A stretch of 64,000 bases of DNA from Paraburkholderia silvatlantica (GCF_003096715.1 NZ_QEOL01000006.1:62001-126000); one strand, 5' to 3'. Numbered from the stretch's first letter, positions 1-7,990 are shown. The notes: a model not told the origin generated them from the letters alone. Program-made: numbers and translations.

Positions 1-372
1 GGGCAATTGTGCAACGACCCGTTGCACAAATTCGGCGTCGGGCCAGGCTTCGGCGAACGAACGCATATATTTCAGGTTTCGAGCTGAAAGCCCGGTCATT
101 TCGGGGAAGGCTCGGCGGAGATCGTCCGCCAGCCGGTCAATGACCTTGGTCCCCCAACCCTCGCGCTCTTGCCGGGCCAGAATGTCGCGTCCGATGCTCC
201 AATAGAGCAGGATCAGCTCGCGATTGACCGACAAGCTGGCACGGTGACGCGCCTCGGCGATCTTCCGCTTCAGGTCACCGACGAAAGCGGAATAGCTCTG
301 CGCGTCAACCTCTGAGGCCGGGTTGGCGGCCTTGGAGCGCCGGGACGGTGGCTTGGACGACGGGGGGCTCAT
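1..372 (-). CDS. DUF1016/YhcG-family protein, N-terminal part (runs off the window)
   Basis: The first 124 codons are visible; the gene continues beyond the left edge. After a Ser/Pro/Lys-rich start the protein reads like a DUF1016 N-terminal domain: YSAFVGDLKRKIAEAR, then NRELILLYWSIGRDIL, then LSARNLKYMRSFAEAWP near residue 100. Members of this family usually join this helical N-terminal domain to a C-terminal PDDEXK-type nuclease fold, which is not in view. The ATG (370-372) overlaps the stop of the upstream integrase in an ATGA arrangement, so the two genes are probably translated together as cargo at the end of an integrated element. DUF1016 proteins are common on mobile and defence islands; the actual function here is unknown. 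Confidence 0.8.
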   Translation of the reverse strand, partial: MSPPSSKPPSRRSKAANPASEVDAQSYSAFVGDLKRKIAEARHRASLSVNRELILLYWSIGRDILARQEREGWGTKVIDRLADDLRRAFPEMTGLSARNLKYMRSFAEAWPDAEFVQRVVAQLP

Positions 373-1715
373 GCCGCTTCCTCCTCTGAAATTACGGCTC
401 GCTTGCTTCCCGGCGGCACGGCACGGCTGTTTTCCTTGCGGTGCCGATAGGGGCGGTAATTCCCTCGGCTCGTGAGTGTCTTGTTGCTGTCCGTGTCGGC
501 GGGATTCGCCGCCGGCGACGCAGCCGGCATCATTGGCGCACGGTTGTCGATTGTATCCCGTCGCAGATTGGCCACCTTCTCAGCGGCCGCCCGGATCGGA
601 TCGTCCTCGGCATGCACGTACCGCATGAACATGGATACGGTCTTGTGTGCCGTAAGTGCCATACCGACCTTGACCGGAATCCCGGAGTTGGCAATGTCGG
701 TCGCAGCCCGATGACGGATGCCGTGCGTACCGACATGAACCACGTTCGCACGTTTCAGGACTCGCTTCCAGCCGTTGTAATAAGTGCTTTCGGGCAACGG
801 AATCGAACTGTCAAAGATGGCCGGACACACATAAGGCGAATCGTCGATACGGCAGGCGTTGGACAACAATTGGTAGGCTACCTCGCTCATCGGCTTGGAA
901 ATATCGCCGGTCTTGCTATCAGGCCAGACGATGCGACGGTTTTCAAAGTCAATCCAAGACCATTCGAGCAATCGAATCTCCGACATGCGCGCCGAAAACT
1001 CGAATTGCAGGCGAACCGCAAGCGTCAACGTCGGATGTTCCAGCCCTTCCGCATCCGCACGGTCAAGATAGGCGTAGAGGCGCGCCAGCTCGTCGTTGAC
1101 GATGTATCGCGTTTCACCGTTCTCGGGGTATTTCGGCACATGGCGACAAGGATTGGAGCCATCGGGCCGGTAGCCCCATACCTCGGCCATGTTGAGCATC
1201 TTGCGGATGCAGGACAGAACCCGGTTGGCCGTGACCGGGATTCTCGCCAGATCGCGCATCAGAGTCGTTATATGTTGTCGGGTTACGTCAGGCACTTTGA
1301 GCTTGCCCAACATCGGCACGATGAAACGGTCGATCTGGTCTTGGTAGGTATCAACGGTGCTCGGCTTGTTGCGAGGTCTGGAGTATTCCTCCATGAACTG
1401 GGTACACAATTCTTTGACGGTAGGCGACATACGCGCAGCCAGTTTCGCGGCACTCGGATCGTTGCCTTTCCGCACATCAGCCAGCCAGTCCTGCGCGATC
1501 GAGCGGGCCTGCTCGACGGTCAACTCGCCGAATTGGCCGATTTTCGGCTTGCGGCGCTCGCCCCAGTTCGTGCGGTACTGGAGCATGAAGACCTTGCGCC
1601 CGTGGGCGGTGACTTTGCAGAGAAATCCGGGGACAATGGTGTCCCGCAGTTCGTAATCTTTGCCGGTGACTTCAGCCGCATCAACAGCGGATTTTGTGAG
1701 CTTGATCTTGGCCAT
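369..1715 (-). CDS. int: P4-type tyrosine recombinase / integrase
   Basis: This is a 448-residue site-specific recombinase that integrates and excises a genomic island. The N-terminal ~90 residues form a DUF4102-like arm-binding domain (LTKSAVDAA, then RDTIVPGFLCKV). A SAM-like core-binding domain (about 95-190) and the catalytic domain follow. All expected active-site residues are visible: R243 (SARMSEIRLLEW), K268, H331 and R334 in HGIRHR, H357, and the nucleophile Y366 in MFMRYVH. The start at 1715 was chosen over an upstream ATG (1784) because AGGAGG lies just before it. The gene sits about 170 bp from a tRNA-Leu 3' fragment and points away from it, the usual layout for an integrase at an island end. 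It looks intact. Confidence 0.93.
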   Translation of the reverse strand: MAKIKLTKSAVDAAEVTGKDYELRDTIVPGFLCKVTAHGRKVFMLQYRTNWGERRKPKIGQFGELTVEQARSIAQDWLADVRKGNDPSAAKLAARMSPTVKELCTQFMEEYSRPRNKPSTVDTYQDQIDRFIVPMLGKLKVPDVTRQHITTLMRDLARIPVTANRVLSCIRKMLNMAEVWGYRPDGSNPCRHVPKYPENGETRYIVNDELARLYAYLDRADAEGLEHPTLTLAVRLQFEFSARMSEIRLLEWSWIDFENRRIVWPDSKTGDISKPMSEVAYQLLSNACRIDDSPYVCPAIFDSSIPLPESTYYNGWKRVLKRANVVHVGTHGIRHRAATDIANSGIPVKVGMALTAHKTVSMFMRYVHAEDDPIRAAAEKVANLRRDTIDNRAPMMPAASPAANPADTDSNKTLTSRGNYRPYRHRKENSRAVPPGSKRAVISEEEAA

Positions 1716-1803
1716 GACGCCTCCTAGTTCGAGATCGAACGCAGGAACCAGCCAGGAGCCACGGCATCGGAAAATGTGCCGCAATCGGTCTGGTCTAGGC
1801 GTA

Positions 1804-1850
1804 AGGTTAGACGGGACTAACCTCTTGGAAAACCAAGCCCAGCAAGGCTT
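1804..1850. repeat. Cluster of three short inverted repeats between integrase and att site
   Basis: Three hairpin-capable repeats follow one another: GGTTAG/CTAACC (1805-1822), CTTGG/CCAAG (1824-1837) and AAGCC/GGCTT (1835-1850). They lie between the integrase start and the tRNA scar, where integrase arm sites or excisionase sites are normally found. Their role is inferred from position only. Confidence 0.45.
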
Positions 1851-1886
1851 AGCAGGTTCCAGCGTAGTCCGATGCTATAGGAGGCT

Positions 1887-1945
1887 GCCGGACTCAAAAT
1901 CCGGTTCCGAAAGGAGTGCCGGTTCGATTCCGGCCCGAGGCACCA
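1887..1945 (+). other. tRNA-Leu(CAA) 3' fragment: attachment site (att) scar of the integrated element
   Basis: The anticodon arm CCGGA-CTCAAAA-TCCGG (anticodon CAA), a variable arm, the T arm GCCGG-TTCGATT-CCGGC, the 3' acceptor strand CCGAGGC, a discriminator A and CCA are all present. The 5' part is missing: no GCCTCGG acceptor strand and no D arm lie at the right distance upstream. The sequence left of about 1887 is unlike a tRNA. This is what remains when a P4-type integrase inserts into the 3' half of a tRNA-Leu gene, with the restored complete tRNA expected at the far (left) end of the element. It is therefore the element/chromosome junction, not a functional tRNA. Confidence 0.8.
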
Positions 1946-1951
1946 GAATGC

Positions 1952-1974
1952 TTTCCGGCAATTGCCGCCGGAAA
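1952..1974 (+). repeat. Inverted repeat just downstream of the tRNA fragment
   Basis: TTTCCGGC (1952-1959) and GCCGGAAA (1967-1974) form a perfect 8-bp stem. It sits between the CCA end and a stronger terminator, so it is probably part of the original tRNA trailer. Confidence 0.5.
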
Positions 1975-1978
1975 CCTG

Positions 1979-2013
1979 AAACCCGCGGAAGCTCAAGGCT
2001 TCGCGGGTTTTTT
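1979..2013 (+). terminator. Rho-independent terminator of the tRNA-Leu transcript
   Basis: The arms AACCCGCG and CGCGGGTT, extended by AAGC/GCTT, are followed by a run of T. It lies 34 bp after the tRNA CCA end, so it originally terminated the intact tRNA gene. Confidence 0.85.
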
Positions 2014-2142
2014 GTTGCCGGCCTCAATCCGGCACGCCCTTCCCTGGACGAAGATCAAGCGGCCTGCGGATGTCGCACGGCACGCCGCAGCCCCACTGCT
2101 ATCGTTGTCGAAGTTATTGAGATAGCAAACCGGGAGCGCACA

Positions 2143-2364
2143 ATGGACCGTATTTTCATGACGCGAGAGGAAGCCATACGCATCCTCATCGAAGCCCACG
2201 AGTCTGTCTCCGGACGCCCCGCCGCAACGTTGATCCGATCGAGCGCAGACAGGTCCGCCAGGCTCGAAGCGCTGGACCGGCTGCTGCTCGACGTGCGCGC
2301 GGGCCGGGTCGACGAATTTCGTACGTGGCCCGAGGACAACACCTGCGTCTCGATCACCGACTGA
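2143..2364 (+). CDS. Small hypothetical protein, 73 residues
   Basis: A short acidic reading frame begins at an ATG preceded by GGGAG. The protein is mostly helical in appearance (TREEAIRILIEAHESVS, then SARLEALDRLLLDVRAGRVD) and has no signal peptide or membrane segment. I do not recognise a family. It is the first chromosomal gene after the tRNA terminator and its stop is 21 bp from the convergent poxB stop. The start at 2143 was chosen because the longer frame upstream runs back through the tRNA scar and cannot be coding there. Confidence 0.6.
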   Translation: MDRIFMTREEAIRILIEAHESVSGRPAATLIRSSADRSARLEALDRLLLDVRAGRVDEFRTWPEDNTCVSITD

Positions 2365-2385
2365 CGCAGGTCCGCCACACGAGCC

Positions 2386-4104
2386 TCAACGCAAATTCGT
2401 CTGCGCCAGCTCCACCACCTCGTCGCCGCGTCCGCTCAGCACCGCACGCAGCATGTAGAGGCTGAACCCTTTCGCCTGGGCCCACTGCAGCTTCGGCGGC
2501 ATGGCCAGTTCGTGCTTCGTCGTCACCACGTCGACGAGCGCCGGCCCTGCGTGCGAGAACGCCGCGCGCAACGCTTCATCGAGCGCTTCAGACGTCTCCA
2601 CGCGCACGCTGAAGAGGCCCGCGCCTTTCGCGATATCCGCGAAGTTGGTGGCCGCCAGATCGGTGCCCGTCTCCACGTAGCCACCGGCCTTCATCTCCAT
2701 CGCGACAAAACCGAGCGAGCTGTTATTCAGGACAACGATCTTGATCGGCAAATCGAGCTGACGCGCCGTGAGAATGTCGCCGAGCAGCATCGAAAGGCCG
2801 CCGTCGCCGGAGAGCGAGACCACCTGGCGCCCGGCGTGCGCCGCCTGCGCGCCGAGCGCCTGCGGCATGGCGTTCGCCATCGAGCCGTGATTGAACGAGC
2901 CGTGCAGGCGGCGCCGGCCGTTCATCGTCAGGTAGCGCGCGGCCCAGAGCGTGGGCGTGCCGACGTCGACCGCGAAAATCGCATCGTCCTCGGCGAGCGC
3001 GTCCACGCGCGACACCACATACTGCGGATGCAGCGGCTTGCCGGCAGCGGCCGGGCGAGCGAGTTCGTCGAGTCCCTTGCGCGCGTTCGCGTAGTGCTCG
3101 CGCGCATGCTCGATGAAGCGCCGGTCGGTCTTGCGCGTGAGCTTCGGCGTGAGCGCGCGCAACGTTTCGCGCACGTCGCCGATGAGCCCGAGCGTGAGCG
3201 GCGCGCGTTTGCCGAGCGCGGCTGCGTCGCGGTCGATCTGCACGATATTCGCGTGCTGCGGATAGAAGTTGCGATACGGGAAGTCGGTGCCGAGCATGAC
3301 GAGCGTGTCACACGACATCATCGCGTGGTAGCCCGAACTGAAGCCGATCAGCCCGGTCATGCCCACGTCGTATGGGTTATCCCATTCGACGTACTGCTTG
3401 CCGCGCAACGCATGCACCGTCGGCGCGCCGAGCGCGTCCGCGAAGGCCACCACTTCGTCGTGCGAGCCCTTGCAGCCGCTGCCGCATAGCAGGGTCACGG
3501 CCTCGGAGCGATTGAGCAGCACGGCGAGCCGGTCGATATCCGCCGACGAAGGCAAGGTCGCCGGACGCGCCGCCTGGGCCCATGCCGGCTCCTCGTCGGA
3601 CGCGTCCAGAAGCGCCACGTCGCCGGGCAGCACGATCACGGCGACGCCCTTCTGGTCGATCGCGGTCCGCAGCGCGGTGTCGAGCACGCGCGGGAACTGC
3701 GAGGCGTTCGTCACCAGTTCCACGTAATGGCTGCACTCGCGAAAGAGCTCGGTCGGGTGCGTCTCCTGGAAATAACCGAGACCGATTTCCGTCGATGGAA
3801 TGTGCGCCGCGATCGCGAGCACCGGCGAGCGGTTGCGATGGCAGTCGTAGAGACCGTTGATCAGATGCAGGTTGCCAGGCCCGCAACTGCCCGCGCACAC
3901 CGCGAGCCGGCCGGTTGCCGCTGCTTCGGCGCCCGCCGCAAAGGCGGCGACTTCCTCGTGCCGCGTGTGCATCCAGCGGATCGTGCCGAGCTTGCGCAGG
4001 CTCGCCGACAAACCGTTCAGGCTGTCGCCGGTCACGCCCCAGATGCGCTCGACGCCAACTGCTTCGAGCGTTTTCGCCAGATGATCCGCTATCGTCTTCG
4101 CCAT
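2386..4104 (-). CDS. poxB: Pyruvate:ubiquinone oxidoreductase, TPP- and FAD-dependent (PoxB)
   Basis: PoxB oxidatively decarboxylates pyruvate to acetate and CO2 and passes electrons to membrane quinone. The protein has 572 residues, the same length as the E. coli enzyme. The TPP Glu lies in [11 protein letters not shown] (E50), a GDGG magnesium/TPP motif lies at about 433, and the C-terminal tail [19 protein letters not shown] matches the amphipathic membrane-binding helix specific to PoxB rather than acetolactate synthase. The start at 4104 has GGAG 8 bp upstream and is preferred over an in-frame ATG 13 codons earlier. The gene is transcribed divergently from rsuA and appears to stand alone. 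Confidence 0.9.
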   Translation of the reverse strand: MAKTIADHLAKTLEAVGVERIWGVTGDSLNGLSASLRKLGTIRWMHTRHEEVAAFAAGAEAAATGRLAVCAGSCGPGNLHLINGLYDCHRNRSPVLAIAAHIPSTEIGLGYFQETHPTELFRECSHYVELVTNASQFPRVLDTALRTAIDQKGVAVIVLPGDVALLDASDEEPAWAQAARPATLPSSADIDRLAVLLNRSEAVTLLCGSGCKGSHDEVVAFADALGAPTVHALRGKQYVEWDNPYDVGMTGLIGFSSGYHAMMSCDTLVMLGTDFPYRNFYPQHANIVQIDRDAAALGKRAPLTLGLIGDVRETLRALTPKLTRKTDRRFIEHAREHYANARKGLDELARPAAAGKPLHPQYVVSRVDALAEDDAIFAVDVGTPTLWAARYLTMNGRRRLHGSFNHGSMANAMPQALGAQAAHAGRQVVSLSGDGGLSMLLGDILTARQLDLPIKIVVLNNSSLGFVAMEMKAGGYVETGTDLAATNFADIAKGAGLFSVRVETSEALDEALRAAFSHAGPALVDVVTTKHELAMPPKLQWAQAKGFSLYMLRAVLSGRGDEVVELAQTNLR

Positions 4105-4355
4105 AGTGTTCTCCACGTGAGCCATATGGCGCAGCGCGCGCACCGAAGCCGGGCGCTGCGCGAGAAGAAAATTGGGGGGTATTCAGGCGTCCAGGCCCTG
4201 TAACCGCGCCGGACCTGCCAGTACCTCGCGCTACGTTACGCCATCCGCCCGAAATGCGCAGTCAAGCCGCGCACGGCGCGCAGGCGGCGGGCACGGGGGA
4301 GCGAATCACGTCGCCGCGGATAAAATACCCCGCTCTACGCCGTTCGCCGTCCGTC

Positions 4356-5063
4356 ATGAATCTCGAAAGCATTCTCTTCACCCAGGGTTTCGGCTCACGC
4401 CGCCAATGCCGCGCGCTCATCGCCGACGCGCGTGTCGCCGTCGCCGGCGAGCCGTGCAGCGACCCGCTCGCAACGTTCGACACGGCAGGCCTCGTCTTCA
4501 GCGTGGACGGCACGCCGTGGCCGTTCCACGAGCGCGCCTACATTGCGCTCAACAAGCCTGCGGGCTATGAGTGCTCGCGCGATCCGCAGCATCACTTGAG
4601 CGTGTTTCATCTGCTGCCGCCGCAGTTCGCGCAGCGCAACGTGCAGTGCGTGGGCCGCCTCGATCAGGATACGACCGGTCTCCTGCTGCTTTCCGACGAT
4701 GGCCAGTTCGTCCACGCGTTCACGTCGCCCAAACGCAAGGTGCCGAAGGTCTATGTGGCGAGCATGCGCCATCCGCTCGACGCCACCCAGCTCAATGCCC
4801 TGCGTGCAGGCGTGCTGCTGCACGGCGAGCGCGAGCCGATTGCCGCCGTCGCAGCCAACGCGCGCGCCGGTCACGAGCTGGAACTGACCGTGCTCGAAGG
4901 CAAATATCATCAGGTCAAACGGATGGTGGCCGCGGCCGGCAACCGCGTCGAGGCGCTCCATCGCGAGCGCATCGGCGGCTTTTCCCTGCCCGCCGGTCTG
5001 GCACCGGGCGCGTGGCAATGGCTCGACGCCGCAGCGCTCGACGCGTTGCGCAGCAACGGGTAA
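4356..5063 (+). CDS. rsuA: 16S rRNA pseudouridine synthase, RsuA family
   Basis: The protein has 235 residues. An S4 RNA-binding domain occupies about 1-45 (FTQGFGSRRQCRALIADARV). The RsuA/RluB/E/F catalytic domain follows, with the active-site Asp at D103 in GRLDQDTTGLLLLSDDG, then KVYVASM and the terminal EGKYHQVKRMVAAAGNRVEALHRERIG region split over two motifs. RsuA isomerises U516 of 16S rRNA; that target is inferred from the S4 domain plus overall length. The ATG at 4356 matches the start of the S4 domain; the upstream in-frame extension has no homologous character. A TAAAAT element lies about 30 bp upstream. Confidence 0.87.
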   Translation: MNLESILFTQGFGSRRQCRALIADARVAVAGEPCSDPLATFDTAGLVFSVDGTPWPFHERAYIALNKPAGYECSRDPQHHLSVFHLLPPQFAQRNVQCVGRLDQDTTGLLLLSDDGQFVHAFTSPKRKVPKVYVASMRHPLDATQLNALRAGVLLHGEREPIAAVAANARAGHELELTVLEGKYHQVKRMVAAAGNRVEALHRERIGGFSLPAGLAPGAWQWLDAAALDALRSNG

Positions 5064-5217
5064 ACCACCACCGGCGGCACGAGCGGCCGCCGCTCAGTAC
5101 GTTGACGCACCGATGCTTGCAAACAGGCATCGTTTTCGCCGCGCCGCAGCATGTCCTTGCCGGGCTTCCGCCCTATACTCGTCTAAAGAACGATTACAAG
5201 TTGCAAGGAGGGGCATC

Positions 5218-5406
5218 ATGATCATCAACGGCTCATTCGAAATCTCATTCGTGTTGATGGCATTCATGGCGCTTGGGGCGGTTCTGATTGGGGGCCTGCT
5301 CGCGTCGATGCATATGCGACATCAGTATCATCCGAACCTCATCGGGGCGCTCATCGGAGCGCTATTGTGCTTCCTCCTGCTCGAAGCGCTGCCGGCCATC
5401 ACGTGA
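5218..5406 (+). CDS. Small membrane protein, 62 residues, unknown function
   Basis: Two hydrophobic stretches (FVLMAFMALGAVLIGGLLAS and LIGALIGALLCFLLLEALP) flank a short His/Arg/Asn loop (MHMRHQYHPN), so a two-helix inner-membrane hairpin is likely. AAGGAGGGG lies 5-12 bp before the ATG at 5218, a very strong ribosome binding site that rules out the longer upstream start. It lies downstream of rsuA with its own apparent leader, and its stop is 34 bp from the convergent SDR gene. I do not recognise the family. Confidence 0.7.
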   Translation: MIINGSFEISFVLMAFMALGAVLIGGLLASMHMRHQYHPNLIGALIGALLCFLLLEALPAIT

Positions 5407-5440
5407 ACGGCACGCTTTGCGCCGCGTCGCCCGCCCGGAG

Positions 5441-6523
5441 TCACGGGTGCGGCGGCAGCGTGCGCAGGAACGCATCGACGTCGGGATAACGCAAACGCAC
5501 GCGCAGTTCGCGCTTCAGGCGCGTATTGGCGAGCCGTCTCGACTCCCGCATGAACGACAGCAAGACGGGCTCGAGTTCGCGCTCGGCCTCGGCGCGGCTC
5601 ACGCGCGGTGCGCGCGCGAGGCCGAAGGCATCGGCTACGCGGTCGAAATACTCGCCCATCTTCAGTTCGCTGTCGTCCGCCGCGTGGATCGTGCGCCCCG
5701 GGCGGCCGTGCGTGGCGAGGCGCAGGAGAATCGCCGCGAGGTCGTCCGCATGGATGTGGCTCGTGTAGACGTCGTCGCTCGCCAGGAGCGCCGGCGTGCG
5801 CTTCTCGAGCCGCGCGAGCGGGAGGCGGTTCGCGGCGTAAATACCGGGAATGCGCGCGATCGTGGCGCTGAGCGCGCCGCGCGCTGTGGCGCGGCGCAGT
5901 TGCCGTTCTGCCGACACCCGGCGTATGGCGCGGGCGTTGGCGGGCTGCACCGTGCGTGTTTCGTCGATGCGCGCGCCGCCGCAATCTCCGTACACCCCCG
6001 TCGTGCTCGCGTAGACGAGCCTCGGGCGTTCGAGGCGCTTGCGCCGGGCGCGGGAAAACCGCCGGATGCGCTCGGGTACAATAACGGAGGCGCCAAAGGC
6101 TGCGGCATCGCCGACAGCGCTGCGGCGCATGCGGTCCACGAGGCAATGCAATGGGGGCCGCAATGCGCGCGGCGCCACACCTGCCAGCGCAGGGCGCGAC
6201 ACCGCGCGACGCCGCGCCGCAAGCGCTGCGATCAGGCGGCGCGTGCGCAGGTCGTCATCGCCGGATTTTTGCGGCGGCGCGAGGTGCAGTACGGTGCCCG
6301 CCAGGCCCGCGATCCGCGCGAGACTCCTGCGGGAATCGAGGTCGCCGCGCACCGGCGTTGCGCCCGCGGCCCGCACCGCGTCTGCGCGCTCGGCACGGCG
6401 CGTGAGCGCGAATACGCGCGCGCGGTCGGGCCGCTCGCGCAACTGGGCGGCGCCGCGCAGGCCGACGTCGCCGCAACCGACGATCAGGATGCGCGCACGG
6501 CGCAAGGTTCGTGTGGCAATCAT
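5441..6523 (-). CDS. NAD(P)-dependent SDR / sugar-epimerase-like protein with an Arg-rich insertion
   Basis: The Rossmann start reads ILIVGCGDVGLRGAAQL, and the catalytic region has YASTTGVYGDCGGARIDE, as in YeeZ-type extended SDRs. Later motifs (ARIPGIYAANRLPLARL, HIHADDLAAILL) also fit. The protein has 360 residues, about 60 more than usual: a very Arg/Ala/Pro-rich stretch (roughly 104-165) separates LRTRRLIAALAARR from RLVYASTTG, which are normally almost adjacent. Substrate unknown. The start at 6523 gives the nucleotide-binding motif at the expected N-terminal position. It converges on the small membrane gene and diverges from the flavoreductase. Confidence 0.8.
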   Translation of the reverse strand: MIATRTLRRARILIVGCGDVGLRGAAQLRERPDRARVFALTRRAERADAVRAAGATPVRGDLDSRRSLARIAGLAGTVLHLAPPQKSGDDDLRTRRLIAALAARRRAVSRPALAGVAPRALRPPLHCLVDRMRRSAVGDAAAFGASVIVPERIRRFSRARRKRLERPRLVYASTTGVYGDCGGARIDETRTVQPANARAIRRVSAERQLRRATARGALSATIARIPGIYAANRLPLARLEKRTPALLASDDVYTSHIHADDLAAILLRLATHGRPGRTIHAADDSELKMGEYFDRVADAFGLARAPRVSRAEAERELEPVLLSFMRESRRLANTRLKRELRVRLRYPDVDAFLRTLPPHP

Positions 6524-6645
6524 GGTGGAACCATTTTAGCGGCCCGGGCCTCGCGGCGAAGGCCGGCAAGCAAACGCGGCAACTTGCTCAAAGCGACCCG
6601 CGCCCCGCAATCAACCCTCGGATACAGACTTACGCTTCCCTGAAC

Positions 6646-7677
6646 ATGGCTTTCAACGTAACGCTCAAGCAAAGCGGTCGGCAATTCCAGGTCGAACCCG
6701 ACGAACCCATTCTCAACGCGGCCCTGCGTCAGGGCATCGGCCTGCCGTATGGCTGCAAGAACGGCGCGTGCGGCTCGTGCAAGGGCACGGTCTGCAACGG
6801 CGAAATCGAGCAGCGCGCCCACGCGGCCTCGGCGCTGTCCAACGACGAAAGAACGCGCGGCATGGCCCTCTTCTGCTGTGCGACGGCGCAAACCGATCTC
6901 GAAATCGATATCCGCGAAGTGGCGGGCGTGGGCGACGTGCAGGTGCGCAAGCTGCCTACCCGCATCGCCGCCATCGAGCACAAGGCAGACGACGTCGTCG
7001 TCCTCAAGCTGCAACTGCCCGCCAACGAGCGCCTGCAGTACCTCGCTGGCCAGTACCTCGAATTCATCCTCAAGGACGGCACGCGCCGCAGCTATTCCAT
7101 GGCGAGCGCGCCGCACGAGGAAGGCCCGATCGAGTTGCACATCCGCCATATGCCCGGCGGCAAGTTCACCGACCACGTCTTCTCGCAGATGAAGGAGCGC
7201 GACATCCTGCGCTTCGAGGCGCCGCTCGGCACCTTCTTCCTGCGCGAGGAATCGGACAAGCCCATCGTGCTGCTCGCCTCGGGCACCGGCTTCGCGCCGC
7301 TCAAGGCGATCGTCGAGCACGCGGTCCACAAGAACCTGAACCGCCCCATGACGCTCTACTGGGGCGCGCGCCAGAAGAAGGACCTGTACCTGATGGATCT
7401 CGCCGAACAATGGGCGAAGGACATTCCGAACTTCCGCTTCGTGCCGGTGCTCTCCGAACCCGCCGCCGCCGACAACTGGACCGGCCGCACGGGCTTCGTG
7501 CACCGCGCCGTGATCGAGGATCTGCCCGACCTTTCGGGCTACCAGGTCTATGCGTGCGGCGCGCCGGTGATGGTCGAGTCGGCGCAGCGCGACTTCACGC
7601 AGCACCACGGCCTGCCTGAAGACGAGTTCTACGCGGACTCGTTCACGAGCGCCGCGGACCTCGCGAACGCCGTCTGA
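6646..7677 (+). CDS. 2Fe-2S / FAD / NAD(P)H oxidoreductase (CDP-6-deoxy-glucoseen reductase-like)
   Basis: A single-chain electron-transfer reductase of 343 residues. An N-terminal plant-type ferredoxin domain carries C37, C42, C45 and a fourth Cys at 77/78 (CKNGACGSCKG ... FCCAT). An FAD-binding barrel follows (RRSYSMAS), then a C-terminal NAD domain (LLASGTGFAPLKAI and ending VYACGAPVMVESAQ). The layout matches the AscD/E3 family named for dideoxysugar synthesis, but no sugar genes are nearby, so the true electron acceptor is unknown. The start is the ATG directly before the ferredoxin domain; the upstream in-frame extension has no domain character. Confidence 0.85.
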   Translation: MAFNVTLKQSGRQFQVEPDEPILNAALRQGIGLPYGCKNGACGSCKGTVCNGEIEQRAHAASALSNDERTRGMALFCCATAQTDLEIDIREVAGVGDVQVRKLPTRIAAIEHKADDVVVLKLQLPANERLQYLAGQYLEFILKDGTRRSYSMASAPHEEGPIELHIRHMPGGKFTDHVFSQMKERDILRFEAPLGTFFLREESDKPIVLLASGTGFAPLKAIVEHAVHKNLNRPMTLYWGARQKKDLYLMDLAEQWAKDIPNFRFVPVLSEPAAADNWTGRTGFVHRAVIEDLPDLSGYQVYACGAPVMVESAQRDFTQHHGLPEDEFYADSFTSAADLANAV

Positions 7678-7789
7678 CGCTCGCCTGGAAGGGTCGTTGC
7701 GTGTGCAATGCCTCGACCCGCGTCGACCCATTCAGGCGGCCGTCACGAAAAATTCTTCGGCCGCCTGGAAAAATTCGGCACATTGACGG

Positions 7790-7819
7790 TTTACATCGCC
7801 ATTCGGCTTGTCGTATTCT
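7790..7819 (+). promoter_or_regulatory. Candidate sigma-70 promoter of the argD leader
   Basis: TTTACA (7790-7795, five of six consensus bases) and TATTCT (7814-7819, four of six) are separated by 18 bp. The predicted start of transcription, about 7 bp after the -10 box, falls at 7826-7827. That is the A of the leader-peptide ATG, so the leader mRNA may be leaderless. Inferred from sequence only. Confidence 0.55.
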
Positions 7820-7826
7820 TGCGCCC

Positions 7827-7877
7827 ATGAACTGCATCCTGTCCGCCCTCCGACGTCGCCGCTCGCCCCATCTTTAG
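7827..7877 (+). CDS. Candidate arginine leader peptide MNCILSALRRRRSPHL
   Basis: Sixteen codons with four consecutive Arg codons (CGA CGT CGC CGC, 7851-7862) end at TAG 7875-7877. The frame is followed 60 bp later by a Rho-independent terminator and then by argD, an arginine-biosynthesis gene. There is no Shine-Dalgarno sequence, but the predicted transcription start coincides with the ATG, which would permit leaderless translation. Four Arg in a row in a 16-codon frame just before an arginine gene is the classic layout of a ribosome-mediated attenuator. The supporting RNA pairings are in the next two entries. It is a prediction; I know of no described homologue. Confidence 0.55.
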   Translation: MNCILSALRRRRSPHL

Positions 7878-7956
7878 GGCCTGGCTACTCGCGGACGCGC
7901 GTTGTACTTCTCAACGCACAGCAAGTTCGAATCACGAAAGCCACGGCCGGTCCGTG
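7841..7956 (+). promoter_or_regulatory. Mutually exclusive RNA pairings: protector and antiterminator
   Basis: GTCCGC (7841-7846, inside the leader frame just before the Arg codons) pairs perfectly with GCGGAC (7891-7896). The same segment, read as CGCGGAC (7890-7896), can instead pair with GTCCGTG (7950-7956) through seven pairs including one G-U; GTCCGTG contains most of the 3' arm of the terminator. A ribosome stalled on the Arg codons would cover 7841-7846, free 7890-7896 and break the terminator. A ribosome that reaches the stop would release the protector and allow termination. An internal hairpin GCGTTG/CAACGC (7899-7917) fits inside the antiterminator loop. Confidence 0.55.
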
Positions 7957-7970
7957 GCTTTTTGTTTTTC
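7937..7970 (+). terminator. argD leader: Rho-independent terminator between the leader frame and argD (attenuator)
   Basis: Ten-base-pair stem: AAAGCCACGG (7937-7946) with CCGTGGCTTT (7952-7961), five-base loop, then TTGTTTTT. It lies upstream of, not after, a gene: the next gene, argD, begins 90 bp later on the same strand, and the preceding gene ends 260 bp before. That position argues for attenuation rather than for ending the upstream operon. Confidence 0.8.
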
Positions 7971-7990
7971 CGCCGTTTTTTTTACAACCT

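Noticed and set aside
1850..1945. A complete, functional tRNA-Leu gene
   Set aside because: The 5' acceptor strand GCCTCGG and a D arm with GGTAGAC-like sequence are absent at the required distance. Only the 3' part from the anticodon arm onward fits a cloverleaf.
1660..2142. N-terminal extension of the 73-residue small protein (234-codon open frame)
   Set aside because: The frame runs through the integrase start, the att scar and the tRNA terminator, so it cannot be coding there. The ATG at 2143 with GGGAG is used.
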